41,181 nucleotides of DNA, from positions 1 through 41,181 of the IMG/VR virus record IMGVR_UViG_3300025585_000077, one strand, 5' to 3'. The stretch is from a virus. Under the pieces are notes generated by a model. That model worked only from the letters and a program-made list of their open reading frames with translations, was not told where the DNA came from and made no database searches. Positions 25,089 through 31,174 of this stretch are shown piece after piece. The position numbers were made by a program, and so were the translations under genes. Every line of letters starts with the position of its first letter. The first letter of the stretch is position 1.

Positions 25089-25491
25089 ATGACCTCTGAT
25101 GTGTGGAATAGTTGTTCCAGTATTCCCTGTTAAAGATCACGTTCTTTACGCTGTTGATTGTGACCATTGTGGTGTCGCGGTCAACCACCTTGCTATCCCT
25201 ACACCAAATAGTTTTGGGTACTGCGTGAGTGCCACACAAAAAAGCAATGCCTTCAGGTGTGACCCTATAAAGACCTGACCTACGTTCACCGTGCTCCACC
25301 AGCCCAAACCATTGCAGTCTGAGCGCAAGCACAGCGGCATCACCTACCACCTGCCGTTTGTGTCCTGTGGAAATTTTTACCCATTCACCGTTTTGTGCAG
25401 CGATGAACTCTAAGAGTGCAACTTTTGACCGGCACATACTGTGCGGGTTTAGCTTTCTAATCTTTTGCTGACAAGTCGGACAATGCTCCAT
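25072..25491 (-). CDS. Zinc-finger plus winged-helix regulator candidate, 139 aa
   Basis: The ATG at 25491 has GGAG six bases upstream; the upstream in-frame TTG is less likely. It begins MEHCPTCQQK with a possible CxxC...HxxxC site, then a winged-helix-like body: CRSKVALLEFIA, VVGDAAVLALRLQWFGLVEHGE and RSGLYRVTPEGIAFL, where the last part resembles a wing with the TPEG turn of MarR/ArsR-type domains. It is the first gene after promoter P25. It could regulate its own unit or late genes. The C-terminal 45 residues are basic and unstructured. Confidence 0.6.
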   Translation of the reverse strand: MEHCPTCQQKIRKLNPHSMCRSKVALLEFIAAQNGEWVKISTGHKRQVVGDAAVLALRLQWFGLVEHGERRSGLYRVTPEGIAFLCGTHAVPKTIWCRDSKVVDRDTTMVTINSVKNVIFNREYWNNYSTHQRSYGINP

Positions 25492-25520
25492 CTGATGCTC
25501 CAATAATTTTCAGAGCATCC

Positions 25521-25548
25521 ATCATAGCACATCGTTTTACTTTGTCAA
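25521..25548 (-). promoter_or_regulatory. Sigma-70 promoter P25
   Basis: On the minus strand TTGACA (25548-25543), a 16-bp spacer and TATGAT (25526-25521). It drives the winged-helix, VRR-NUC and PolA genes and probably the whole micro-gene and helicase block to 15355. A terminator just upstream (25559-25583) insulates it from the P31 transcript. The leader shares TCCATCTGATGCTCC (plus-strand reading) with the P15 leader. Confidence 0.85.
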
Positions 25549-25558
25549 GTGCAAGACG

Positions 25559-25583
25559 AAAAAAAGCCCGCTTAAAGCGGGCT
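25559..25583 (-). terminator. Rho-independent terminator of the MoxR/VWA unit
   Basis: On the minus strand AGCCCGC - TTTAA - GCGGGCT forms a 7-bp stem followed by TTTTTTT. It lies 46 bases after the DUF3310-like gene stop and ends the transcript that begins at P31. Confidence 0.92.
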
Positions 25584-25600
25584 AAACTATTAGGATTTAC

Positions 25601-25615
25601 CCTAACATTGTTAGG
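25601..25615. repeat. 15-bp palindrome copy 1 (CCTAACATTGTTAGG)
   Basis: Perfect consensus copy in the intergenic gap between the DUF3310-like gene stop and the P31-unit terminator, about 53 bp upstream of the P25 -35 box. Confidence 0.9.
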
Positions 25616-25629
25616 TGGTCGGCATCAGC

Positions 25630-26130
25630 TTACGTCCTTGCTTCAACCTTACTCAACTCACGCTCAAGATACCACTTGGCTTTGCGCAGGTTCTCCACCC
25701 TATCGCCTTTGTGATCGGCGCGGGTGATGTACTTGATGACATTGCCCAAGTGATAGTTTAAGCCTTTCGCCTCAATGAAGTCGATAGTCTCTACCCCACC
25801 TACCTTGTAATGGGCAGGGTGGTTCACCGGATCGGGCGTAGGCTCAAACATCTCAATAGCGGATGCGGCAGTAGTGATAGCGTTCCAGTAGTCGGCATCT
25901 CTCTTTGCATCTTTGGCTTTACGTTCCAACGCTTTATAGGTCTTGGTACGTTTTACGTCTGGTACGCCCCCTTCAGCTAGTGTTTTCTTGTTCATATGCC
26001 ACCGCACCCCATAGACGTACTGCTTGGTAACGCCGTACTCTTTAGCTACATCAGCTACGCTGACTTTGGGGTTCTTCTGCATAAATGCACGTACTTTTGC
26101 CGCCGTGCTACGACCTTTACGCTTGCTCAT
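25630..26130 (-). CDS. HTH plus DUF3310-like (SaV/nucleotide-kinase-like) fusion protein
   Basis: In this 166-aa protein residues 8-45 form a helix-turn-helix with VSVADVAKEYGVTKQYVYGV. The C-terminal 70 residues start DPVNHPAHYKVGG and continue IEAKGLNYHLGNVIKYITR and NLRKAKWYLERE, the signature of DUF3310 proteins, some of which have been linked to T7 gp1.7-type nucleotide kinases. The HTH suggests that the protein also binds DNA. It is the last gene of the P31 unit and overlaps the RHH-like gene by 14 bases. The domain call is firm; the enzyme activity is not shown. Confidence 0.85.
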   Translation of the reverse strand: MSKRKGRSTAAKVRAFMQKNPKVSVADVAKEYGVTKQYVYGVRWHMNKKTLAEGGVPDVKRTKTYKALERKAKDAKRDADYWNAITTAASAIEMFEPTPDPVNHPAHYKVGGVETIDFIEAKGLNYHLGNVIKYITRADHKGDRVENLRKAKWYLERELSKVEART

Positions 26131-26335
26131 TACTAACTCCTTTGGTTTGGTTGATTACATACTCGGTAAGAATTTCCCTCATCTTGGCTTGCTTTGTGTA
26201 CGCATGGTGGGTGTTGAAATAATCCATCACCTCCTTTGGTATACGCAAGCTCGTGCAGAAGAGTGCGGGTTTCTTACCAAGTCCGCGCCCTTTGCGTTTC
26301 TTCTCAGGTTTCAAAAATTCTATCCCTGTTGTCAT
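26117..26335 (-). CDS. Ribbon-helix-helix-like small protein, 72 aa
   Basis: A basic N-terminus (KKRKGRGLGKKP) leads into ALFCTSLRIPKEVMDYFNTH and AKMREILTEYV. The beta strand CTSLRIP followed by two helices is the Arc/MetJ ribbon-helix-helix pattern used by small phage repressors, which bind palindromic DNA as dimers. The gene lies inside the zone that carries the repeated 15-bp palindrome and so is one candidate for the protein that binds it. This link is inference only. Confidence 0.62.
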   Translation of the reverse strand: MTTGIEFLKPEKKRKGRGLGKKPALFCTSLRIPKEVMDYFNTHHAYTKQAKMREILTEYVINQTKGVSNEQA

Positions 26336-26348
26336 AACTAACCTCCTT

Positions 26349-26561
26349 TCATCCGTTATCCCTTACAAGATAGATATTCAACCAAGCTAGCAGTGCAGGT
26401 TTGGCAGTGGGTACTTCAACAAGTTGTGGCTTGTCTACGTTAAACTTTTCGTGCTCTACACTTAGTTCTTTGTAGATTCGCTTTGCATCTGCTTGCGTAC
26501 CCGCCCACATTAAGCAGGAACCGTGGTCTTTGCTGTGATAGTTGATTCGGTATAGCTTCAT
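26349..26561 (-). CDS. Small phage protein, 70 aa
   Basis: The start MKLYRINYHSKDHG at 26561 is preferred because GAGGAG precedes it and it overlaps the upstream stop by ATGA. The pattern KLYRINY..., then TQADAKRIYKEL, resembles small beta-alpha-beta phage proteins that occur in pairs with the upstream 54-aa type. No cysteines or membrane helix are present. The function is unknown. Confidence 0.55.
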   Translation of the reverse strand: MKLYRINYHSKDHGSCLMWAGTQADAKRIYKELSVEHEKFNVDKPQLVEVPTAKPALLAWLNIYLVRDNG

Positions 26562-26722
26562 TTCATCTCCTCTATGCTTTCTACCGACCAATTTGCGTAG
26601 CCAGTGTCCATGCCGTCTTTCTCCATCTCATCCCACGCTATCTCTTCTGCTTCTTCAAGAGAGCTAGCCTCAACGTTGTATGTCACCCAACTCTCCCTCT
26701 TAAATTCTACTTCGTACTTCAT
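26558..26722 (-). CDS. Small acidic beta-alpha protein, 54 aa
   Basis: The ATG at 26722 gives MKYEVEFKRESWVTYNVEAS and an acidic helix (LEEAEEIAWDEMEKDG). The longer open frame has no good start signal. It overlaps both neighbours by ATGA (26719-26722 and 26558-26561). The small fold V-E-A-x-x-x-E-E-A-E-x-x-A is common among phage and plasmid proteins of unknown role. Confidence 0.6.
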   Translation of the reverse strand: MKYEVEFKRESWVTYNVEASSLEEAEEIAWDEMEKDGMDTGYANWSVESIEEMK

Positions 26723-27564
26723 TTCGGTTCTTCCTCCTCGGTAAGGATAACAAAGGTCTCGCTGTTCACTCGGCAACCTACGTCTGTGATGGTGTGTTCA
26801 TCATCCACCAGCTTCAGCATACCGATCTTGCTTCTCATGCTGAGAGGGAGCGCATTATCATCTAAAATGTCAACCTTGTCACCTATCTGCACGATGTACT
26901 TACCATCTACTCTGACTACTACCGCAGTCTTACCGTTGTCGAATTTGTCTTTAATGCTTTCTATGGTCAGCATTTCCGACTGAGTTTCGGCTACCTTGGT
27001 TTGTAGGTGCGACTTACCTAACAATGTTAGGTGCGATGAGAACGCCGCTTGTACTGTCGCATCTTTATTAGCAAAGGTTAGAAGTTCCTGCTCTAGTGTA
27101 TGAGCAGCACCGTTGTATGCGCGTGATTTGCCCCATACTTGCTCGCTTAACGTCTTGCCAACTTGCTTGCGTCCTTCCTCTAGTGCCTCTTGCGTACTCT
27201 TACGCCCGAACATCTTCTTTACCGCCGCTACTGCTTTTGCACGGTCTTGGGTGCGATAGCCACCCCTACGCTCGCGTGTTTTAGCTATGCGAGGGTTCTC
27301 GATTTCTACGCAGTAGTCCCCACGGTAGTAGCTAGTAGTAATAGTGCCAAGTAATTCACCATCTTGTCTGACCTCAAACGTATCGGCGTTTTGTTGGTAG
27401 TCTGCACTACTCACCACAAACATCCACGTTGGCTTGTCGTATGCTAGCGTATAGATAACGTCACTGAGAATAGTACGACTGCACTGCTGTTTGCACATCC
27501 CGCTTTGCTGGTACTTCTCATTAAAGACTACGTTAGCTAGATTAAAAGGGTTTCCAATACTCAT
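26719..27564 (-). CDS. Hypothetical protein of the MoxR/VWA unit, 281 aa
   Basis: The start MSIGNPFNL at 27564 follows AAGGAGTAACGAA. The protein has an N-terminal domain with several Cys residues (MCKQQCSRTI), a beta-rich part (TFEVRQDGELLGTITTSYY), a basic helical middle (RRGGYRTQDRAKAVAAVKKMFG) and an acidic end (ILTEEEEPK). It contains palindrome copy 2 in frame HLTLLG. It is transcribed with MoxR, the VWA protein and the 284-aa gene. The family is not recognised; co-operon logic suggests a substrate or adaptor for the ATPase. Confidence 0.5.
   Translation of the reverse strand: MSIGNPFNLANVVFNEKYQQSGMCKQQCSRTILSDVIYTLAYDKPTWMFVVSSADYQQNADTFEVRQDGELLGTITTSYYRGDYCVEIENPRIAKTRERRGGYRTQDRAKAVAAVKKMFGRKSTQEALEEGRKQVGKTLSEQVWGKSRAYNGAAHTLEQELLTFANKDATVQAAFSSHLTLLGKSHLQTKVAETQSEMLTIESIKDKFDNGKTAVVVRVDGKYIVQIGDKVDILDDNALPLSMRSKIGMLKLVDDEHTITDVGCRVNSETFVILTEEEEPK
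27017..27031. repeat. 15-bp palindrome copy 2 (CCTAACAATGTTAGG)
   Basis: Perfect consensus copy inside the 281-aa gene, read there in the frame CTA-ACA-TTG-TTA (Leu-Thr-Leu-Leu). Confidence 0.9.
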
Positions 27565-27578
27565 TTCGTTACTCCTTA

Positions 27579-28433
27579 TTACCACTCAAACTTACCCAAG
27601 ATGTTGTCCACCTTGGACTTCAACTGCTTGCGCACTTCCGCATCATCCTTGATCGTCTCAATGTTTGCGCCTAACATTGTTACCTCTACCTGTCGCCGCG
27701 CTTCCTCCAACTGCGGGTCATTGGTTACATTCAGCTTGGTTAACAACGCACACAATTCCAACGGATTGGATACTAGCGTATCGTGATACCGCTTCTTACT
27801 GTCGTCACCGTCCGTATCCTCCAACTTCTTGGAAGTGTCCACTAGAATCTTGTGCAGTCGCTCCCACGGCTCACGCACTGCCTCGGCTAGCTTCTCGGTC
27901 TGCTGCTTGGTGAACTCCTCGCGCAATTCCTCTATGTCCGTAAGGGGTACATCAAGTCGAAAGTCACCCGCCTCTGGTACGGGCTTAACCGTACGTCGGA
28001 AGCCAAACTTCAAGCGAACTTCTTCTATATCTGGGTAGTCCTCTGCCTTATACAACCCCTTCAATGCTTGGGGTGCTTCGGCGACTAGTCGCGGGTATTC
28101 ATTGAAGAAGTTATCGCACATCATGTTGAACGTCTGTTCGTACGTATTCATAACCTGCTTGTACTCCATGAACAACTTGGTCGGCAATAGTCGCTCGCCC
28201 TTGTCTGCCCACGGTAGGGTGTGCTGATTGTGGTACAGGCGAACTCGCGCCGCCAACTTCTCTATGTCTTTACGTAGGCTCGTACCCGCAAACAGATTCT
28301 TCTTGGTCTGCGATGCACCGTGCACCGCCCCTGCGTCTGCGTTCACCTTGTCGGTGATTTCGCGGTCAACCTTCGATGCGGGCCAAACACTGATGTTCAG
28401 TTCGACTAATACTGCTGATGCGCTAATACTCAT
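27579..28433 (-). CDS. DUF3150-like protein of a MoxR-VWA module, 284 aa
   Basis: It begins MSISASAVLVELNISVWPASK, close to the start pattern of DUF3150 proteins (hydrophobic strand, N-I-S/T-x-W). Long helices follow (KDIEKLAARVRLYHNQH, EYKQVMNTYEQTFNMMCDNFF and ELREEFTKQQTEKLAEAV). DUF3150 genes are known in phages and plasmids next to MoxR ATPases and VWA proteins, as here. It probably forms the third component of a chaperone-like complex. Copy 3 of the palindrome (variant end) lies in frame VTMLGAN. The DUF name is from memory and needs a profile search. Confidence 0.55.
   Translation of the reverse strand: MSISASAVLVELNISVWPASKVDREITDKVNADAGAVHGASQTKKNLFAGTSLRKDIEKLAARVRLYHNQHTLPWADKGERLLPTKLFMEYKQVMNTYEQTFNMMCDNFFNEYPRLVAEAPQALKGLYKAEDYPDIEEVRLKFGFRRTVKPVPEAGDFRLDVPLTDIEELREEFTKQQTEKLAEAVREPWERLHKILVDTSKKLEDTDGDDSKKRYHDTLVSNPLELCALLTKLNVTNDPQLEEARRQVEVTMLGANIETIKDDAEVRKQLKSKVDNILGKFEW
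27670..27684. repeat. 15-bp palindrome copy 3 (variant right end, TTACC)
   Basis: CCTAACATTGTTACC inside the 284-aa gene, with the core TAACATTGTTA intact. It is read as GTA-ACA-ATG-TTA-GGC (Val-Thr-Met-Leu-Gly). Confidence 0.8.
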
Positions 28434-28434
28434 T

Positions 28435-28683
28435 TCATTTCTCCTTGGTTGGTTTACCTGCTAACTTTGCCATCTGATACAGGCTTTCGCTGAGAGTCCT
28501 CAACGTGAACCCTTCTTCGTTTGGATACACATGGTGAGAATGTTCGACCCCACCTGCTGACCTTTCCTCTTTCGTAAGGTACTTACGCTCGTATATTTCT
28601 GCCTTATCTAATACGCTAGCAACTGCTAGCGCTTGCTCTGTGGTTACAACATAACTTTTGTAACCCATTTCGATTACCATCAT
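28435..28683 (-). CDS. Small hypothetical protein, 82 aa
   Basis: The ATG at 28683 is taken because AAGGAG sits seven bases upstream; the longer frame overlaps the VWA gene. The protein starts MMVIEMGYKSYVVTTEQALA, with a mostly helical body and a basic tail (KLAGKPTKEK). It contains HSHHVYPNEEG, a histidine group that could bind metal. The spacing to the next gene is one base. It is co-transcribed with MoxR and VWA. The function is unknown. Confidence 0.55.
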   Translation of the reverse strand: MMVIEMGYKSYVVTTEQALAVASVLDKAEIYERKYLTKEERSAGGVEHSHHVYPNEEGFTLRTLSESLYQMAKLAGKPTKEK

Positions 28684-28693
28684 TTTGCTCTCC

Positions 28694-29932
28694 TTAGTCT
28701 TTAAGATGAACTGTCTTACCGTTCGGGGCAACAACATCATTACCTCCAACAATCGTCCAGAGTACAGGGGCAGTCCAATCGTTGCCCCAATCGTCTCCAA
28801 CGTACCCATCGGTAAGAACAATGATGCACTCGGGGACAATTCGTTTCTCCTTCAGATATGCAGATACACAGCTAGGTGAAGTGCCACCACCGCCGCGTGG
28901 TTTGGTTGAGCTAACAATGTTAGGTACATCGCTCTCCGAATACTCCTCGTGTGCCGCCACTGCTGAGTCCCAATAGATCAAGTCCACTTGGCGTGGCTTA
29001 ACCTCTTCTGCGATACACCTAACTTCTGTTAGGAACTCGGACAACTCTTTGCCACCCACACTACCGGATGTGTCGATAGCAATAGCCAAGTGACCTACAC
29101 GCTCACCAATCAGGCTCGGCATGTAAGTGCCGGTAGATAGGAACCTACGGTTAACCCTACGCCAAGATGACGTATCTTTTGCGTTGCATGTAGCTTTCAC
29201 AAACTCCCGCAACACTTCGCGCCAGTCTACCTTAGGCTCAAGTAGGTCTAGCAAATCACGATCCACGCTTCCTGCACCAGTTCCCGCGATCTTCTGATGC
29301 GCCATTACCCCCTGACGCAATGCTTGGTCAATGTCGCGCTCTAGTTCTTTCTTATCCTCATCGGATAGTTCCTGCGCCCCATCCCAATCGTGGTCGTCGA
29401 ATCCACCTTCGCCACCTTCGCCACCTTCGCCACCTTCGCCACCTTCGCCACCTTCACCGCCGTCGCTATTCTCCTGCTCCTCTTTGAGAATATCGAACAC
29501 TTGCTTGGCGTTCATCCCCCGAAACCGTTCATCCACCAACCCCATCGGCTTACCTTTGAACAGCCCACTCTTGATCTTGGGCATTGCAATGATCTGCTCG
29601 ACAGGATCAATGTCCTTCAGCTTGAGGTTAATTACATAGTCGCAAGCGGCGTTAGCCAACTTGTGATCTTCATCGTGCAGTTTCTTCCAAGTCGTCAGAT
29701 GCCTGAACGCCTTGTGCAGATTCTCGTGAAGCACTACAAAATTTAACTCTGATTCTTTCAGGTCAGCGACAAACTTGCGCCCATACGATTCATCCCTACC
29801 ATTGGTACACGCAGTAGGAATGTCATCCACTACGCTAGTACGCCCAACCATCAATATGCCAGACCACAATGCAAACTTCGGGTTACGCATCAGGCTGATC
29901 TTGGCTTTCTGTACTCGTCTTTCCTCTAACAT
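28694..29932 (-). CDS. Metallopeptidase-like plus VWA domain protein (DUF2201-type)
   Basis: This 412-aa protein has an N-terminal domain with VLHENLHKAFRH: the HENLH at residues 69-73 is an HExxH metal-binding signature. A low-complexity GGE linker spans about 157-178. The C-terminal VWA domain has the MIDAS motif DTSGS (D287, S289, S291), Thr351 (GGGGTS) and LTDG near 373-376. This architecture matches the VWA-like/putative metallopeptidase proteins that work with MoxR ATPases, and the MoxR gene is directly upstream. Its ATG at 29932 lies in the centre of palindrome copy 5, with AAGGAG before it. It probably acts as a substrate-binding partner of the ATPase. Confidence 0.85.
   Translation of the reverse strand: MLEERRVQKAKISLMRNPKFALWSGILMVGRTSVVDDIPTACTNGRDESYGRKFVADLKESELNFVVLHENLHKAFRHLTTWKKLHDEDHKLANAACDYVINLKLKDIDPVEQIIAMPKIKSGLFKGKPMGLVDERFRGMNAKQVFDILKEEQENSDGGEGGEGGEGGEGGEGGEGGFDDHDWDGAQELSDEDKKELERDIDQALRQGVMAHQKIAGTGAGSVDRDLLDLLEPKVDWREVLREFVKATCNAKDTSSWRRVNRRFLSTGTYMPSLIGERVGHLAIAIDTSGSVGGKELSEFLTEVRCIAEEVKPRQVDLIYWDSAVAAHEEYSESDVPNIVSSTKPRGGGGTSPSCVSAYLKEKRIVPECIIVLTDGYVGDDWGNDWTAPVLWTIVGGNDVVAPNGKTVHLKD
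28910..28924. repeat. 15-bp palindrome copy 4 (GCTAACAATGTTAGG)
   Basis: Inside the VWA domain coding sequence, read CCT-AAC-ATT-GTT-AGC (Pro-Asn-Ile-Val-Ser), a frame different from copies 2 and 3. A looser 16-bp relative (CCTAACTTCTGTTAGG) lies at 29019-29034. Confidence 0.82.
29403..29456 (-). repeat. 9-bp tandem repeat encoding a Gly-Gly-Glu linker
   Basis: Plus-strand unit CCACCTTCG is repeated five times perfectly, with a sixth unit differing by one base. It encodes repeated Gly-Glu-Gly in the VWA protein between the metallopeptidase-like and VWA parts. Perfect 9-bp repeats can gain or lose units by slippage without a frameshift, so linker length may vary between isolates. Confidence 0.9.
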
Positions 29933-29939
29933 TGTTAGC
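29925..29939. repeat. 15-bp palindrome copy 5 over the VWA start codon
   Basis: TCTAACATTGTTAGC. On the gene strand its central ATG is the VWA start codon, and AAGGAG immediately precedes the palindrome, so a protein bound here could also affect translation-coupled expression. Confidence 0.82.
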
Positions 29940-29957
29940 TCCTTCGTTGGTAGTTAA

Positions 29958-31022
29958 TCACAGCAGGTCTTGATTCTTCGCAACCCAGTCGGCAAACGCT
30001 TTGCAACTGAACGCAATGCTCTGCTTGCTTGGGGTCTTGGCGATGTTGATAGCGAACACCGCTTGCCACTCGGCATCAAACCGTTCAAGGTATTCCATGA
30101 ATGGGGTAATGGTCTGTTTGTCGATACGCGCAATCGCACCGAACACCACGATGGCACACGCGCCTGGGCTTGTGGGTATGCTCGTATGCTTGGGGTCTTT
30201 GATTGTTGCTTCCCATGTGGGCAACTGATCGCTGAACTCAATGTACGCTTGCATATCACGCGAACCTGCTTCGCCAATAGCTCCGGTCAATGCGGCAATC
30301 ACCGTGTCGGAGTCCAACTGCTTGCGAGTCCTAACAATGTTAGATGCGGTTTCCAGAGAACGTGGTGATACGAACGCCGCTTGTGGCTTGCGTGGGTTGT
30401 AGATGTACGGGTTGTCACCCTGCGCGGCATCGGTGTAGCTTGCGAGCACATGGGGGAAACGATTCACCCACGCGATCACCTCGGCTTCAAGCCCTTTGTT
30501 CAACGCCCACTCAATCCACTGCTCGGCATCGGGTTTCTGAATAGTCACAGGAACCAGTCGGTTGCGGCTATGTGCCTTGAGCGAGTCACCCACTCCGTCA
30601 GTAGTCAAATTGCCGGTAAGAAAAACAATCGTCTGATCGTTCAACGATAAGTCGCCGAGTCGCGGGTTCGCCTTCTCCAACATGGGGTGCAGCATATTCT
30701 TCACAGGGTCTGCACCCTTGGTAAACTCATCCAACATGATGACCAACGGTTTGCCTTCATGCACTTTGAACCGAGCGTTCGGATAGTAGCGGGTGGTCTT
30801 GGTATCGTGGTCGATCACCGGCATCGCAATGTCGCCCAAGTCCATATTGGGTACATCAATATACGCATGGTCATAACCGAGCGAGTCGGCAATGTTCTTG
30901 AGCAGGGATGACTTGCCAATCCCAGGCTCGCCTTGTAACAGGAACCGAGTCTCAGGGTTGGACTTGATGAGGTTTGCGGCTTGCTTGAGCGTGATGCTCT
31001 TGCCAAAGTTAATTTCTGACAT
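29958..31022 (-). CDS. MoxR-family AAA+ ATPase
   Basis: In this 354-aa protein the start MSEINFGKSI at 31022 follows AGGAG by eight bases. Walker A is GEPGIGKS (31-38), Walker B LVIMLDEF (93-100), sensor 1 FLTGN (134-138), and HSRNR (151-155) supplies the arginine finger region. MoxR ATPases are chaperones that assemble or activate protein complexes with VWA partners, and here such a partner is the next gene. It is the first gene after P31. It contains palindrome copy 6. In a phage it may remodel a virion or replication complex, or counter a host defence; the target is unknown. Confidence 0.9.
   Translation of the reverse strand: MSEINFGKSITLKQAANLIKSNPETRFLLQGEPGIGKSSLLKNIADSLGYDHAYIDVPNMDLGDIAMPVIDHDTKTTRYYPNARFKVHEGKPLVIMLDEFTKGADPVKNMLHPMLEKANPRLGDLSLNDQTIVFLTGNLTTDGVGDSLKAHSRNRLVPVTIQKPDAEQWIEWALNKGLEAEVIAWVNRFPHVLASYTDAAQGDNPYIYNPRKPQAAFVSPRSLETASNIVRTRKQLDSDTVIAALTGAIGEAGSRDMQAYIEFSDQLPTWEATIKDPKHTSIPTSPGACAIVVFGAIARIDKQTITPFMEYLERFDAEWQAVFAINIAKTPSKQSIAFSCKAFADWVAKNQDLL
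30330..30344. repeat. 15-bp palindrome copy 6 (CCTAACAATGTTAGA)
   Basis: Inside the MoxR gene, read TCT-AAC-ATT-GTT-AGG (Ser-Asn-Ile-Val-Arg). Confidence 0.85.
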
Positions 31023-31068
31023 TTCTAACACTCCTAATAGATCAAACACAAATTAAGTTATCTAGCCA

Positions 31069-31083
31069 TCTAACATTGTTAGG
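31069..31083. repeat. 15-bp palindrome copy 7 in the P31 leader
   Basis: TCTAACATTGTTAGG, 31-45 bases downstream of the predicted P31 start and ahead of the MoxR ribosome site. A bound protein here would block an elongating polymerase. Confidence 0.88.
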
Positions 31084-31120
31084 GCGGCTGACGATAGTCA
31101 AAATCCAACCTAACCCTTTA

Positions 31121-31149
31121 ATTATACCACAAAATTACACTAAATGCAA
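31121..31149 (-). promoter_or_regulatory. Promoter P31 of the MoxR/VWA unit
   Basis: On the minus strand TTGCAT (31149-31144), 17-bp spacer, TGTGG then TATAAT (31126-31121), with TGG giving an extended -10. The block from the upstream dyad to the -10 is a near copy of P33. Confidence 0.88.
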
Positions 31150-31154
31150 GTGAT

Positions 31155-31174
31155 TTAGTCTCGCCCAAGACTAA
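31155..31174. promoter_or_regulatory. Dyad TTAGTCT-N6-AGACTAA upstream of P31
   Basis: A perfect 7-bp inverted repeat ends five bases before the -35 of P31. The same dyad sits at the same distance from P33. It overlaps the stop codon of the 353-aa gene. The position just upstream of -35 suits an activator site; no T-run follows, so it is not an obvious terminator. Confidence 0.7.

Noticed and set aside
25494-25519. Hairpin GATGCTC/GAGCATC that would hide the ribosome site of the winged-helix gene
   Set aside because: The 5' arm lies before or at the predicted P25 start site, so most of it would not be in the transcript.
29019-29034. Extra palindrome copy in the VWA gene (CCTAACTTCTGTTAGG)
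   Set aside because: The centre is changed and one base longer; kept only as a possible decayed copy and not counted.
31155-31174. Dyad at the end of the 353-aa gene as a terminator
   Set aside because: No T-run follows on the gene strand, and an identical dyad stands upstream of P33 where no gene ends; a promoter-linked site is more likely.
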